From NCBI RefSeq assembly GCF_008831285.2, contig NW_022204869.1, positions 1-49,462 on the forward strand: a DNA stretch of 49,462 bases, in the 5' to 3' direction. Positions 1 to 10,423 of this stretch are shown here, piece after piece. This DNA comes from Nymphaea colorata. Lineage: Eukaryota; Streptophyta; Magnoliopsida; Nymphaeales; Nymphaeaceae. Below the pieces are notes generated by a model. The model ran no database searches. It worked only from the letters and a program-made list of their open reading frames with translations, and was not told the DNA's origin. The first letter of the stretch is position 1, and each line of letters opens with the position of its first letter. The position numbers and the translations under genes are program-made.

Positions 1-86
1 CCCAACCCAACCCCAACCCCAACCCCAACCCCAACCCCAACCCCAACCCCAACCCCAACCCCAACCCCAACCCCAACCCCAACCCC
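1..86. repeat. Left telomere, CCCCAA repeats
   Basis: Tandem CCCCAA units run from the first base to about position 86; the first two units are one C short. This is the C-rich strand of a C4A2/G4T2 telomere, the type found in oligohymenophorean ciliates, and it matches the array at the other end. It marks the true left end of a macronuclear chromosome. Confidence 0.97.
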
Positions 87-200
87 ATCTTGATTAGGCA
101 TTTTCTTTGAAAAAGCAAGCTGTTAAGTTTTAATCTATTGAATATGATGATTAATATTAGTATGTAAGAACAATATGATCCCATGAATTATCATTCAGCA

Positions 201-1736
201 TCATTGTTTCTTAGCTTTTGAGTATAGTGCCTAAAATTGAAAAGCGAACGCAGAGGTATCCTTAGCCAGTTGCAAAACCTGCTTAAATGAAAGCAATCCC
301 TTCTGGTTCTTCTCCAAGCATTTATCATCATTGAGGTACTTGCCAATCTGTTCCTTCACATACTCTATGTTGCCCTTGCTGAGACCATCAACCTCGCTCA
401 AGTTGTCCCGAGCCATCCTCAAGTACTCATACGCACTCTCGTAGTCAAAAATGCACATGTAGGAAAGAGCGATGTTGACGAAGCACAAAGGGTCGATTTT
501 CTTGCATTCGAGTGACTTCTTGTAGTAACGTAGAGCCAAGTCGTACTTTTTGGAGGTGCGGTAGATGTTGCCAAGTGCGTAATAGGGGCAGTCGTACTTG
601 GGATTGACCTATATGCACTTCTCCAGCCAAAAAATGGCATTTTTTGTGTCGTTTTTGTTGTTGTAGGCGATGCCCAGTCCATAGAGAGGGTAATCGTAGA
701 GAGGATTAACCTCGATGCACTTCTTATACCAGATGATTGACTCGTCAAAGTTAGAGATTTGATTGTAGATGCTGCCCAACCCATAGTAAGGGTGTTCATA
801 CTTTGGGTTTATCTCAATACTCTTCTTGTACATCTTAATAGCATCATCGTAGTTGCTATTATTGTAGTAGGCGTTACCAAGTCCATTGTATGGCCTGGCA
901 TAGTCAGCAACAATTCCAAGCACTTCTTTGAGGGTTTCAATCCTGTCGTCTACTGATTTTACGCATAGAGCTCTTATTAGACTAGCGTAAATGTTGTCAG
1001 GGTTCAGTTACAGACATTTTTATGCCCAAATCGTCGCCTAGTCATCTTTATTGAGCTTGAAGCAATAAATATTGGCGATTTTCTGGTAGACCTGGTCGAA
1101 ATGAGGTTCTAATTCTAGACACTGTCTATACAGGTTCTCAGCTTCGGCAAAGTTCTTATTATTGTATTCAAGATTGGCAAGGCCAAAGATGAGGCGATAG
1201 TCGTTGGTTTCTTTAATCATCCTCTCATACCACTGTTTCTCCTCGTGATAGCGCTTCGATCTGCAGAGACAGACCGATAATGAATCATGTGGGGAAATTT
1301 ATCGTACCGTCATCATCTTTACCTTCATGATCCATGAGTGGTCGGATTCGTAGTGATAGCCGATTCTGTCCTCGACGCAACCCAAACCGATGAATTCCGC
1401 CCTCGTGAGGAAAGGTTTTGTCTCTATGCATCTTTTGTACTCGATTATTGCGTCTTAATGCTGGTCAAGTGACAGGTAGTGGTCGGCTTTTTTCCAGTGC
1501 GCGAGGGCAGTTTCAGCATCGAGGTAGTCAGGGGATAGGAGACGGGTCTGCAGGAGATGGTTGACCGCCTCCATCTCCTCCTGGCTAGCCTTCTTGATTT
1601 AGTTGAAGTTGATCTGCAGTTCGGAGGCGCTGGTGCTGGCGGATTCCTTGCTGGGACTGTCAAAATTGTAGTCCTTGTCCTAGGGGCCAGTTTAAAATTA
1701 TTGGGCCCTGTCGCACTCTTAAGAACTGATACTCAT
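201..1736 (-). CDS. TPR-repeat protein
   Basis: About 511 residues read in one uninterrupted frame once TAA and TAG are sense; it ends at TGA (201-203). The start is the first ATG upstream of the repeat region. The N-terminal 70 residues are acidic and low complexity. From about residue 90 there are tandem 34-residue helical repeats with the TPR signature: WKKADHYLSLDQ.DAIIEYK, then units ending YRQCLELEP, KSIEINPKYE and KCIEVNP. In the unit at 609-611 TAG sits exactly where sister repeats have GAG (KCI-x-VNP), which supports TAG = Glu. TPR arrays are protein-interaction scaffolds and O-GlcNAc-transferase-like arrays look similar, but no catalytic domain follows here. It is the gene closest to the left telomere, transcribed toward it. 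The specific partner is unknown. Confidence 0.85.
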
Positions 1737-1953
1737 ATAACTAATTTATTACAATTCTTTGATGGCATTAAAGCTACGAATGACCGACTAGTAGAGAATT
1801 GGTTATTTTGATATGATATAGAAGGGAGAGAGAAGTGGGATGATTGTTTGAAGGATTGCGGCTAGAGATGAGTGAGGGGGTGGAGAGGGGGAATAATGAC
1901 TATTTTGACGGAAATGAATGGAGGTGTATAGATAAGACTGTAGGTATAAGTTA

Positions 1954-2294
1954 TCATTTGGTCTTTTCGCCTAAACGTTGTTTGGTGTTATCGATCAATG
2001 GTTTTATTCTCCTCAAGATCTAAGGCTACCAGTTGAGTTTATCTCCTAATTAGTACAAATCCTGGAGCTGTCCCGCATAGAGGTTTCGTTCACCTAACAG
2101 CGCAATATATTATTTTTAAGCTAGCTCTCATCTTGCTCCAACCTGGCTTTCAAATCCCTACATTGCGATACCTTCTGACGCAACAGGGCAGCATGGTTGA
2201 ATTGATGCTGGTCTCCTACCTGCTCGAGAAGGGTGAGTTCTTGGTTGGCCTCGTGCAGACGGAACCAGTTCGGCGCTACATTTGAATTATCCAT
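1954..2294 (-). CDS. Small UVR-motif-like helical protein
   Basis: About 113 residues. The ATG at 2294 begins MDNSNVAPNWFRLHEANQEL. Residues 18-55 resemble a UVR motif (a helical hairpin with FNHAALLRQKVSQCRDLK), a segment known from UvrB/UvrC and from several eukaryotic proteins. The C-terminal part, LGERNLYAGQLQDLYELGDK, is reached only after a one-base frame change in the A run near 2113-2117. The product then ends LGEKTK at TGA. The family is not recognised beyond the UVR-like hairpin, and its function is unknown. It lies 35 bases downstream of the MORN gene on the same strand. Confidence 0.6.
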
Positions 2295-2329
2295 GGGAGT
2301 TAAGTTCAAGTGCGAATTTAATTATTAAG

Positions 2330-3725
2330 TCATACATCCATCACCCTGCTCTAGATGCGGTTTCCCACGAAGGAATCGCCCTAGAAGTTTCCATCCAGGC
2401 CCAGATAACCCGAAGACTAAAAAAGCTTGCCCCATCCTGAACGTTGACCTTCTCTCCATTAACCCACATATGTCTCTCCATCGGCTTTCTTGCTGGCTCC
2501 GTATCCATGACGCTTATTGCCTGCGAATTCTCCAAAATATATGCAATCTAAATAGATAACTTTTTACTATTGACTGTGTATTCCATGCCTATTCCATTTT
2601 TGCATCCCTCATCTCGCTTCCCATTCAACCACCCTCCGAAGTAGAAACTGCCGGTAAAGAACCACAAAAGGGCATAGTTTTGAGAGTTGTGGGGTGATTT
2701 GGAAACAAGGAGAATGCAGTTTGCAAATTTTTTCAAAGAAACAAGCTGAGGTTTGAAGTTTACCATCTATTGGAAGATTTCTTGAGTTGCTTTATGGACC
2801 TATTGCTGTGAGCCTAAATTTTGAATGAGCTTCTTAGTGCCTTGGGGACTATGAAGGAAAGATGAAGATTTTTTTATTATTCTATAAGCACCTGTTTGAG
2901 TTTTGAAACAGTAGTAAAGAAGCCTATTTACATGCTTATATGACTGCTGGTGCTCTCAGACAGAAGATGACTTGCTTCAGCAGTATTCTCCAGCTATTAA
3001 GGATCAACAATATATTCATCTTTGCTGCATGGGGCAAATAAGGATCCTTCATCTTTGAGGAAAACTTCGTTCATTCTGAAGAGGCTCGTCGAGAGATAGA
3101 ATGAGCGAGATGGTTCCTATGAACAAATAGGCATAATTTACTCTTATGGTTCATACCTAGCCTTCTCAAGATTTGCACTCGAACCCATAGAATCTCCAAA
3201 ACGACGATCGTATTCTATGATGGTGACTCCTTTTCGCTTCTCCTGCATCTCCTGCACGTATTTATGCTGCAAAAAGTTCTTGAAATTTTTTATCGTTTCC
3301 TCCAAGGGGGGCTTCCCATCTACATATGAAGAGTTCTGGTGCCGAATTTTACCTGGTGATGCTATGAGCTGCATTGAAGGATTATAAAATTTGCCTGCCT
3401 GCGAGTGGCGTGGTGAACTCATTTGAACAGCTATGCAATGGCCTATCTTTTTTCTGCTGCTGTCGACGAAGCAGACCTCTTCTTCTGGATTTTTAGCTGA
3501 TTTAGCTTTTGTTCTTAACGGTTTGGTGCCTGTCTTGATGTAAGGTAAGGGGTCTTCCTTCCCTTCAGCAAGCAGAGCACTATGGGAAATTCTATCCTTT
3601 CTTGATTTGTGTGACATGCGAGGCAAAACCGCAGATATCTTTTTGTTTTGTGCTTATTGGAAGATACTGAACTTGCGGGTGGACAGCTTGCCGATGGATT
3701 TTGGGTCCTTGAGCATTCGACTCAT
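2330..3725 (-). CDS. MORN-repeat protein
   Basis: About 465 residues from ATG 3725 to TGA 2330-2332, with two one-base frame changes (near 2565 and near 2835, both in A-rich runs). The N-terminal 200 residues are basic and low complexity. The middle is helical. The C-terminal 110 residues carry MORN repeats: YFGGWLNGKRD, YFGEFAGNKRHGYG, YVGEWREGQRSGWG and LDGNFEGDSFVGNRI. MORN repeats bind membranes or scaffold cytoskeletal structures and are frequent in ciliate basal-body and cortical proteins. In the YVG-x-W unit the x is TAA (2459-2461), where the MORN consensus is Glu. The role is inferred from the repeat only. Confidence 0.8.
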
Positions 3726-4001
3726 ATTTGCGATGATTAATAAAATTAAAAAGATGATTGAAATATTAAATATCCATAAAAAGATGCTTCAGTAGCTGAT
3801 GTTATGACGTTTTTATTTGATTAATCATGATAATGAAGAAATCATAATGAAACCGTTCTTTTGAGGGGTTGACCAAAATATTTTTATCCCGATCTTTTCA
3901 AAAAATGAAATATTTCTTTCTTGTATTAATTGATTGGAAAGATATAAAAGTATTTTATTTTTCGTCTTCATCTTTAAGAAGTTTATAATAATAAGCTAAA
4001 A

Positions 4002-5037
4002 ATGCATGATTAGTCGTCGCCCCCCTCCCCCTTCTGTTTCTGGGACGCCAAAAGCGAAGGAGATGCTATCATCCTCATGATCAACTCTGCAATCGCCTTC
4101 GTCATCCTCCTCATCGCTTCGTACCGTCTGCTCAACCTTTTCCGATTCGAAGAACTGGATCGACAAAAGCGAAAGAATTTACTGCAGATTCACGGACTTA
4201 TCTTTGTGTGGGCCATCAGTAGGGATCCTCTTATCTAGTGTTTCTTATTTAAAATGCATATGCAATTGCCTGCTTCTACATCGATCTCAAGGATCCTCTC
4301 CCCGATGACATCGCATAATACTCGAAAACATATGCTATCCTCGATAAAATTCCTTCGTTTTTGGTGAGAACCATCTTCCTCAAAATTTGCTTCTTCCAGT
4401 ATATCTTTCTCGATGAAGTTATAATGGATTCATGTGCAAAATTTAGGCGAAAAATTTTACGGCAAGATAAATTAAGTTTTTCAAATGGCTGAACCTTTTC
4501 TTTTGGGGCAGAATGGTAATACAAGGAGTAGGCTTGCTCGGCTTTATCATCTTCGAGAGGGATTTCATATGGACCATATCCACCATGTAGGTATGATGTG
4601 TAGCTTAGTAATGTCGGAATTGTATTAGCTGATTCGCTGCTGACCTCTTTAGCGCAGGTGCACAGCCTTCTTATATTCTTGAATAAGTATGATCTGCTAG
4701 AACGACTGCAGGATTATGACAAACTGAAGGTAAAAATAGCAAATATAGCTAAAACGAGAATTTTATGTGATGATTATTACGGGTGTTATTGGTTTTGTGG
4801 TTAATTTGGTTTTCCTTATAATCCGGCCTCTATTTGGAGATATAGGGAATGCATGGACCCATTTTAACACCATCTTGAGTATTTCTAATGCGAGATAGAT
4901 TTTCAATCACTCATAATATTTTAGGCCTTTTGATTCTAAACATCATCCCACTCATATGGATCTTGAAGATGTACAGCTACATTCGACACCAATCGATCAT
5001 ATAGACGCAAATCACCGATAATTTATATGAGGAATGA
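4002..5037 (+). CDS. Multi-pass membrane protein, intron-containing
   Basis: Starts MHDESSPPSPFCFWDAKSEG and ends at TGA 5035-5037. About seven hydrophobic helices can be read, including AIILMINSAIAFVILLIASY, FLVRTIFLKICFFQYIFL, IQGVGLLGFIIFERDF, MIITGVIGFVVNLVFLII and LLILNIIPLIWILKMYSY. The frame is restored across four candidate GT-AG introns (4418-4476, 4591-4657, 4730-4748, 4879-4924) and one unexplained one-base change near 4235. The topology resembles seven-helix receptors or plant TOM/THH-type membrane proteins, but no family motif is certain. The short tail contains YIRHQSIIETQITDNLYEE. Coding status is secure and function is unknown. Confidence 0.7.
4418..4476 (+). other. Candidate intron, 59 nt, GT-AG
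   Basis: Removing GTTATAATGG...AAATTAAG joins ...YIFLDE to FFKWLNLFFWGRM in phase 0 and avoids an in-frame TGA. The fit is good, but there is no transcript evidence. Confidence 0.55.
4591..4657 (+). other. Candidate intron, 67 nt, GT-AG
   Basis: GTATGATGTG...TTTAGCGCAG, with a CTGAC branch-point-like element about 20 bases before the acceptor. Removal joins IWTISTME to VHSLLIFLNKYDLL in phase 0 and removes a TGA that lies in the donor. Confidence 0.65.
4730..4748 (+). other. Candidate 19-nt micro-intron
   Basis: GTAAAAATAGCAAATATAG begins GTA and ends TAG. Its removal joins DYDKLK to LKREFYVMIITGVIGF and corrects the frame. A simple frame error nearby is the alternative. Confidence 0.4.
4879..4924 (+). 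other. Candidate intron, 46 nt, GT-AG
   Basis: GTATTTCTAA...ATATTTTAG splits a Ser codon (A|GC). Removal joins THFNTIL to LLILNIIPLIW, two halves of one hydrophobic region. Confidence 0.65.
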
Positions 5038-5188
5038 AATATTATGGTCTATCAAAGATATTAATCATAACCCTTTGAAAAGTATTACTTCAATTTAGTC
5101 ATTATCTGAAAAATGGTCATTACATTTCTTGATTAGGAGGGCCTTCAATTTTTCTTAAAGCCGATTTTATAAGCCTTTATGATACCGT

Positions 5189-7049
5189 TTTGCAAGATTT
5201 ATTATCTTTTTTGATTTAATTCCTATAAAGTTTCATGAATATCAAAGGTCTCTTCTTTTGATTCTCTCATTCCTGGCGCTTACCAGCACAGCCTAAACAT
5301 TGTAGGATAGTTTTTGGTGGGGAACGTAGATGGAACAAATTACTTGACTCTCCAGCGAAACCAAAATAGTCCACATGGATGCAACGCTTCATTTGCCTTC
5401 TCTACCACATCTGCCCTGAACGATAGGATTAAGATTTTAAGGAAGACTCAATGGCCTGATATTATACTATCTCCGCAAGTGCTACTTCCTGCTCTGAGAA
5501 TAACAATAGCTGCAAAGGAGGAAGTCCCCTCAACGCTTACGACTGGATCCAAAAAAACAACATCACTGATGAGACATGCTCTCCCTATCAGGCGCTCGAC
5601 CCTGATGGTGGACTGAAGTGCACCAGCACTATCAAATGCATCAACTGCATGTATGATCAGTCTGTCCCTGAAAAGAACAATGCAGTCATCCCCAAGGTCA
5701 AGATATACGGGATCAAATCTTTTGGGACTGTGCTTGGAGAGCAGGCAATGATGGAGGAATAGGGAAAGGGGCCTATTACCTGCACGTTCAACATCACTCA
5801 GAGCTTCATCGACTACAAGGGAGGAATCATCAAGGACAACGGGGACCCGGACTCGCCAACCACCACGTTAGCATTACCGGATGGGGAGTGGAAAATGGAG
5901 TCAAGTACTGGAGGGGGAGGAACTCTTGGGGAAGCTACTGGGGCGAAGGCGGAGACTTCAGGATCGTCAGAGGAGCCAACTATCTCAATGCGGAAGGCAA
6001 CTGTTCCTGGGCCGTCCCACTCGACACTTGGACGAAGGACATAAGGAACTTGACTCAGCCTGAGGATACGCCGAAGCAGGAAATGCTGCAGAAGAACAGC
6101 AGCCGTCTTAGCGTCCAAAGAAGTGCAAGAGATAGTCACCAAGCTCGTCCCTTAGTACGTGAAGAGTCCAAGGCCACACGAGTACATAGAGGCGAAGGAC
6201 TTGCCGGAAAGCTGGGACTGGCGCAATGTTTCGGGAGTGAACTACTTGTCATGGACGAAAAATCAAAGGGCGCCCCATTACTGCGGAGCCTGCTGGATTG
6301 AGGCGTCGACCAGCGTGGTGGCCGACCGCATCAACATCGCGAGGAACCGCACATGGCCCGACCTCACCCTGGCTCCGCAAGTCATCATCAACTGCAAGTA
6401 CGGAGGCAGCGGCTGCGACGGCGGCAACCCAGGACACTCTACATGTACGCCAGAGAAGTTGGCCTCCCCGAAGAGAGCTGCCAGGCCTATACTGCCAAAA
6501 ACCCAGCCGAGTTCCTTTGCTCCAACGAACAGATATGCCACAAGTGCAACGTCAACGGCTGCTTTGCCCAGAAAAGTATACTGTCTGGAAGGTCGTCGAG
6601 CATGGCTTGGTCTAAGGCGCGGAGCGCATGAAAGCGGAAATCTACGCGAGGGGCCGATCACGTGCGGCATCGACGCCACCGACAGGTGGTAAGACTACAC
6701 AGGGGGATCTACTCAGAGGCCAAGATCCTCCTTGACGAAAACCACGAAATTTCTGTGGTCGGATGGGGAAAGTAAAACGGAGTGGAGTACTGGATCGGCA
6801 GGAACAGCTACGGCACCAGCTGGGGAGAGAGTGGCTTCTTCAGGATCACCATGTATAGGAACAACCTCGGCATCGAGCTGGAATGCAGCTGGCCAGTGGT
6901 CGACAAGTAACCGCACATAATCGAGCTCGATAGTGCTGAGCTTCCTTAGGGTTCTCTCCAGCGTGCAATGATCTCAATAAAATATGAGCTCTTCTCATTT
7001 ACTTATTTATAAGTGATTTAAATCTTTTTAAAGTTGCAACGCATACCAA
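5189..7049 (+). repeat. Tandem duplication unit 1 (cathepsin gene with flanks)
   Basis: The unit runs from TTTGCAAG upstream of the first cathepsin gene to GCAACGCATACCAA downstream. The same order recurs at 7118-8988. Similarity includes the short promoter region and the 3' flank with AATAAA at 6976-6981. The 3' two thirds of the two units are nearly identical and the first 400 bases of coding sequence are more diverged. Confidence 0.85.
5235..6971 (+). CDS. Secreted two-domain cathepsin X-like protein, copy 1
   Basis: About 580 residues when frame breaks are bridged. The signal peptide [19 protein letters not shown] is followed directly by a first C1A peptidase domain with no clear propeptide, then a linker and a second domain beginning [17 protein letters not shown], typical of cathepsin Z/X. 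In the second domain the active-site Cys (YCGACW), His ([10 protein letters not shown]) and Asn (GRNSYG) are all present. In the first domain the Cys position is Ser (HGCNASFAF aligned to YCGSCW), while His ([10 protein letters not shown]) and Asn (GRNSWG) remain. Cathepsin X is a lysosomal carboxypeptidase. Many one-base differences from copy 2 break the frame here, so this copy may be a pseudogene or carry read errors. The tail ends at TGA 6969-6971. Confidence 0.8.
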
Positions 7050-7117
7050 CGTAGCCTTGTGGAAAGGATTAAAATTGATTCTGCAAAACTTTATCATAAA
7101 AAGAGAGTAGATTAATA

Positions 7118-8988
7118 TTTGCAAGTTTTTTGATTTAAATTCCTATTCCTATTTACTATTTATATTCATGAATATCAAAGGATCTCTTCTTTTGCTTCTC
7201 TCATTCCTGGCGCTTGCCAGCACAACTCAAGCGTTGGAGGCTAATTTTTGGTGGGGAGACGTCAATGGCACAAATTACTTGACCCTCCAGCGTAACCAAA
7301 ATAGTCCTCATGGGTGCGTGGCTTCATTTGCCTTCTCCTCAACATCTGCTCTAAACGACAGAATAAAGATTTTGAGGAAGGCCCAATGGCCTGACGTGAT
7401 ACTATCTCCACAAGTGCTTCTTTCCTGCTCCGAAAACAACAACGGCTGCAAGGGAGGAAGTCCTCTCAATGCTTATGACTGGATCCAAAGAAATAACATC
7501 ACTGATGAGACATGCTCTCCCTATCAAGCTTTAGACTCAGATAGCGGATGAAGTGTACTAGCATTCTCAAGTGTATCAATTGCATGTACGATCGGTTTGT
7601 CCCTGAAAAGGAACAATGCAGCCATCCACCAAGGTCAAGATATACGGGATCAAATCATTTGGGACTGTGCTTGGGGAGCAGGCAATGATGGAGGAAGTCA
7701 GGGAAAGGGGACCTATTACCTGCACGTTCAACATCACCAGAGCTTCATCGACTACAAGGGAGGAATCATCAAGGACAACGGGGACCCGGACTGCCAACCA
7801 CCACGTTAGCATTACCGGATGGGGAGTGGAAAATGGAGTCAAGTACTGGAGGGGGAGGAACTCGTGGGGAAGCTACTGGGGCGAAGGCGGAGACTTCAGG
7901 ATCGTCAGAGGAGCCAACTATCTCAATGCGGAAGGCAACTGCTCCTGGGCCGTCCCACTCGACACTGGACGAAGGACATAAGGAACTTGACTAAGTCTGA
8001 GGATATGCCGAAGCAGGAAATGCTGCAGAAAGAACAGCAGCCGTCTTAGCGTTCAAAGAAGTGCAAGAGATAGTCAACCATGCTCGTCCCTTAGTACGTG
8101 AAGAGTCCAAGGCCACACGAGTACATAGAGGCTAAGGACTTGCCGGAAAGCTGGGACTGGCGCAATGTTTCGGGAGTGAACTACTTGTCATGGACGAAAA
8201 ACCAAAGGGCGCCCCATTACTGCGGAGCCTGCTGGATTGAGGCGTCGACCAGCGTGGTGGCCGACCGCATCAACATCGCGAGGAATCGCACGTGGCCGAC
8301 CTCACCCTGGCTCCGCAAGTCATCATCAACTGCAAGTACGGAGGCAGCGGCTGCGACGGCGGCAACCCAGGACACATCTACATGTACGCCAGAGAAGTTG
8401 GCCTCCCCGAAGAGAGCTGCCAGGCCTATACTGCCAAAAACCCAGCCGAGTTCCTTTGCTCCAACGAACAGATATGCCACAAGTGCAACGTCAACGGCTG
8501 CTTTGCCCAGAAGAAGTATACTGTCTGGAAGGTATCGAGCACGGCCTGGTCTAGGGCGCGGAGCGCATGAAAGCGGAAATCTACGCGAGGGGACCGATCA
8601 CTTGCGGCATCGACGCCACCAACAGGTGGTAAGACTACACAGGGGGAATCTACTCAGAGGCCAAGATCCTCCTTGACGAAAACCACGAAATTTCTGTGGT
8701 CGGATGGGGAAAGTAAAACGGAGTGGAGTACTGGATCGGCAGAACAGCTACGGCACCAGCTGGGGAGAGAGTGGCTTTTCAGGATCACCATGCACAGGAA
8801 CAACCTCGGCATCGAGCTGGAGTGCAGCTGGCCAGTGGTCGACAAGTAACCCACGTAATCGAGCTCGATAGTGCTGAGCTTCCTGAGGGTTTCGTCTCCA
8901 GTGTGCAATGATCTCAATAAAATATGAGCTCTTTCATTTACTTATTTATAAGTGATTTAAATCTTTTTAAAGTTGCAACGCATACCAA
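7118..8988 (+). repeat. Tandem duplication unit 2 (cathepsin gene with flanks)
   Basis: Second copy of the unit at 5189-7049, in direct orientation with about 68 bases between the units. It carries the same 3' flank, with AATAAA at 8916-8921 just after the TGA. Confidence 0.85.
7168..8911 (+). CDS. Secreted two-domain cathepsin X-like protein, copy 2
   Basis: The better-preserved copy. The signal peptide [20 protein letters not shown] leads into domain 1 (about residues 25-290), with [17 protein letters not shown] in place of the QYCGSCWAHAST-type active site: catalytic Cys is Ser. His ([10 protein letters not shown]) and Asn ([12 protein letters not shown]) are kept. Domain 2 (about residues 325-560) has [16 protein letters not shown] and [12 protein letters not shown], so it should be an active cathepsin X-type enzyme, with disulfide cysteines such as CDGGNPGH and [10 protein letters not shown]. 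The C-terminal tail [17 protein letters not shown] ends at TGA 8909-8911. Several one-base breaks remain (for example 7552, 8296 and 8533). Likely secreted or lysosomal. Confidence 0.85.
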
Positions 8989-9032
8989 TGAAGCGCAAAC
9001 CTTGTGTAAAGGATGAACATGATAATGTGCAT

Positions 9033-10385
9033 ATGACCTAATCAAACCTGATGATTTGTCTCAAAAATCAAGAAGGATATGAGAGTAAATAACTCAACGA
9101 ATCGCTACATTTGCAATACTATGGGTTTTGCGATATTGACAGTCTGGCTCCCTTCAAGCACATCCACACTCTCTACCTAAATAATAATGTGATTGAAGTT
9201 ATCCAAAACTTATAGGCACTTTCATCCCTCTGTACGCTAAATCTTTCATACAACCGCATCAAAGCTTTCAGAGGAGTAAACCATCTTGTGAATCTATACT
9301 CTCTTGACTTGAGCAATAACTTCATTGAATGCATCCCAGAAGAGTAAATTGCTCCTTTGGTCAAGTTAAGCCACCTCAAAATTGCCAATAACAAATTCTC
9401 TAGTTATTAATCGGTCAAATCTGTTATCTCTCTTGCAAATCTCTCACCTGTTTGGACCTTAGTGGCAATCAAAACTTCACTTATGATCCTTTATTTTACA
9501 CATAGCTTCTCCGCGAGATGAGTCTAATCACTGTCCTTTCCCTACAGAATACAACATTCAACCGATCAGTGCCCAGCTATCGCAAATAAACAATCAATTC
9601 GTCACTCGCTCTCCTCTTCTTGGACGACCGACCAGTCACAGAGGAAGAAAGGGCGCTTGCAAAGGCATGGAAACAGGGTGGATTAGTTTTAGAAAAAGAA
9701 GTAAGGCAAAAATTTAGATAAAAATTACAGGAAAAACATGATAAGATATATAGTGAAATGGAGGAAAGGACCAGAATTGCCGATTAGAAAAGAAAGAGAG
9801 CATATGATAAGTTGACTTGCTGGTAACAATCACAGCTGAACGCCTATTGTAAAAGATGCACCATGAAGACTATGAGATATTATCCGAAGATTAAAAAAGC
9901 AAAATAAAACTGCAGATTGAAGATTACCAACGATTCCTATATCTGATGGAGGACAGATGCCGCAGATGGATTTAGAGAAGATACTTGGCGATGGAAAGGT
10001 ATAAGCGCCTAAGATGCTGATCGACAAAGAAACTCCTTAGGCCATCTATGTCTACAATGTCACTCAGGAACAAATCCCCCTCATAAAGGAAAAATACTAC
10101 CCTGATGATACGCGCGAGATCATAGCAGTCAATTACGACCAGCCTCTATAGACAAGGTGGATCCGCTAGTACGATGCCTTACTGCTTGACTGCTACAATC
10201 AGCTGAAGGGAAACTTAGACATCCTGGTCCCAACCTTTAACCTATCCCTCTACGACTACGACGAAAGCACTTCTCGTAAGGTAAAGCGCTTCTAGCTGGA
10301 AGAGTTGAAGAGCCACCTAACATCGATTACCCAGGAGGAGTAGAGGAGGCAAAAATCAATCGATGTGCTCTATGAGTTGGATTGA
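9033..10385 (+). CDS. DNAAF1: Dynein axonemal assembly factor 1 (LRRC50/ODA7)
   Basis: About 450 residues. The N-terminus MTESNLMICLKNQEGYESKE matches the MTKE... start of DNAAF1. Leucine-rich repeats follow: HTLYLNNNVIEVIQNLEALS, CTLNLSYNRI, YSLDLSNNFIECIPEE and LKIANNKF. The diagnostic LRR cap VPSYRK.TINSSLALLFLDD leads to RPVTEEERALAKAWKQGG, which is characteristic of this family. The C-terminal half is charged and helical and ends EEERRQKSIDVLYELD-TGA. Frame changes lie near 9445, 9825 and 9963. DNAAF1 is needed in the cytoplasm to preassemble outer and inner dynein arms, as expected for a ciliate. Confidence 0.9.
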
Positions 10386-10423
10386 TATTCATATATTCGA
10401 TATGATTATACAGCATGAAGTAA

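Noticed and set aside
6249-6920. Long overlapping ORFs on both strands in the cathepsin copies (for example 133 residues on the minus strand at 6278-6679)
   Set aside because: They are GC-rich shadows of the peptidase frame; the cathepsin motifs are on the plus strand.
5235-8911. Calling the cathepsin copies plain pseudogenes
   Set aside because: The indels differ between the two copies and lie at homopolymers, each being intact where the other is broken, so sequence error is as likely as decay.
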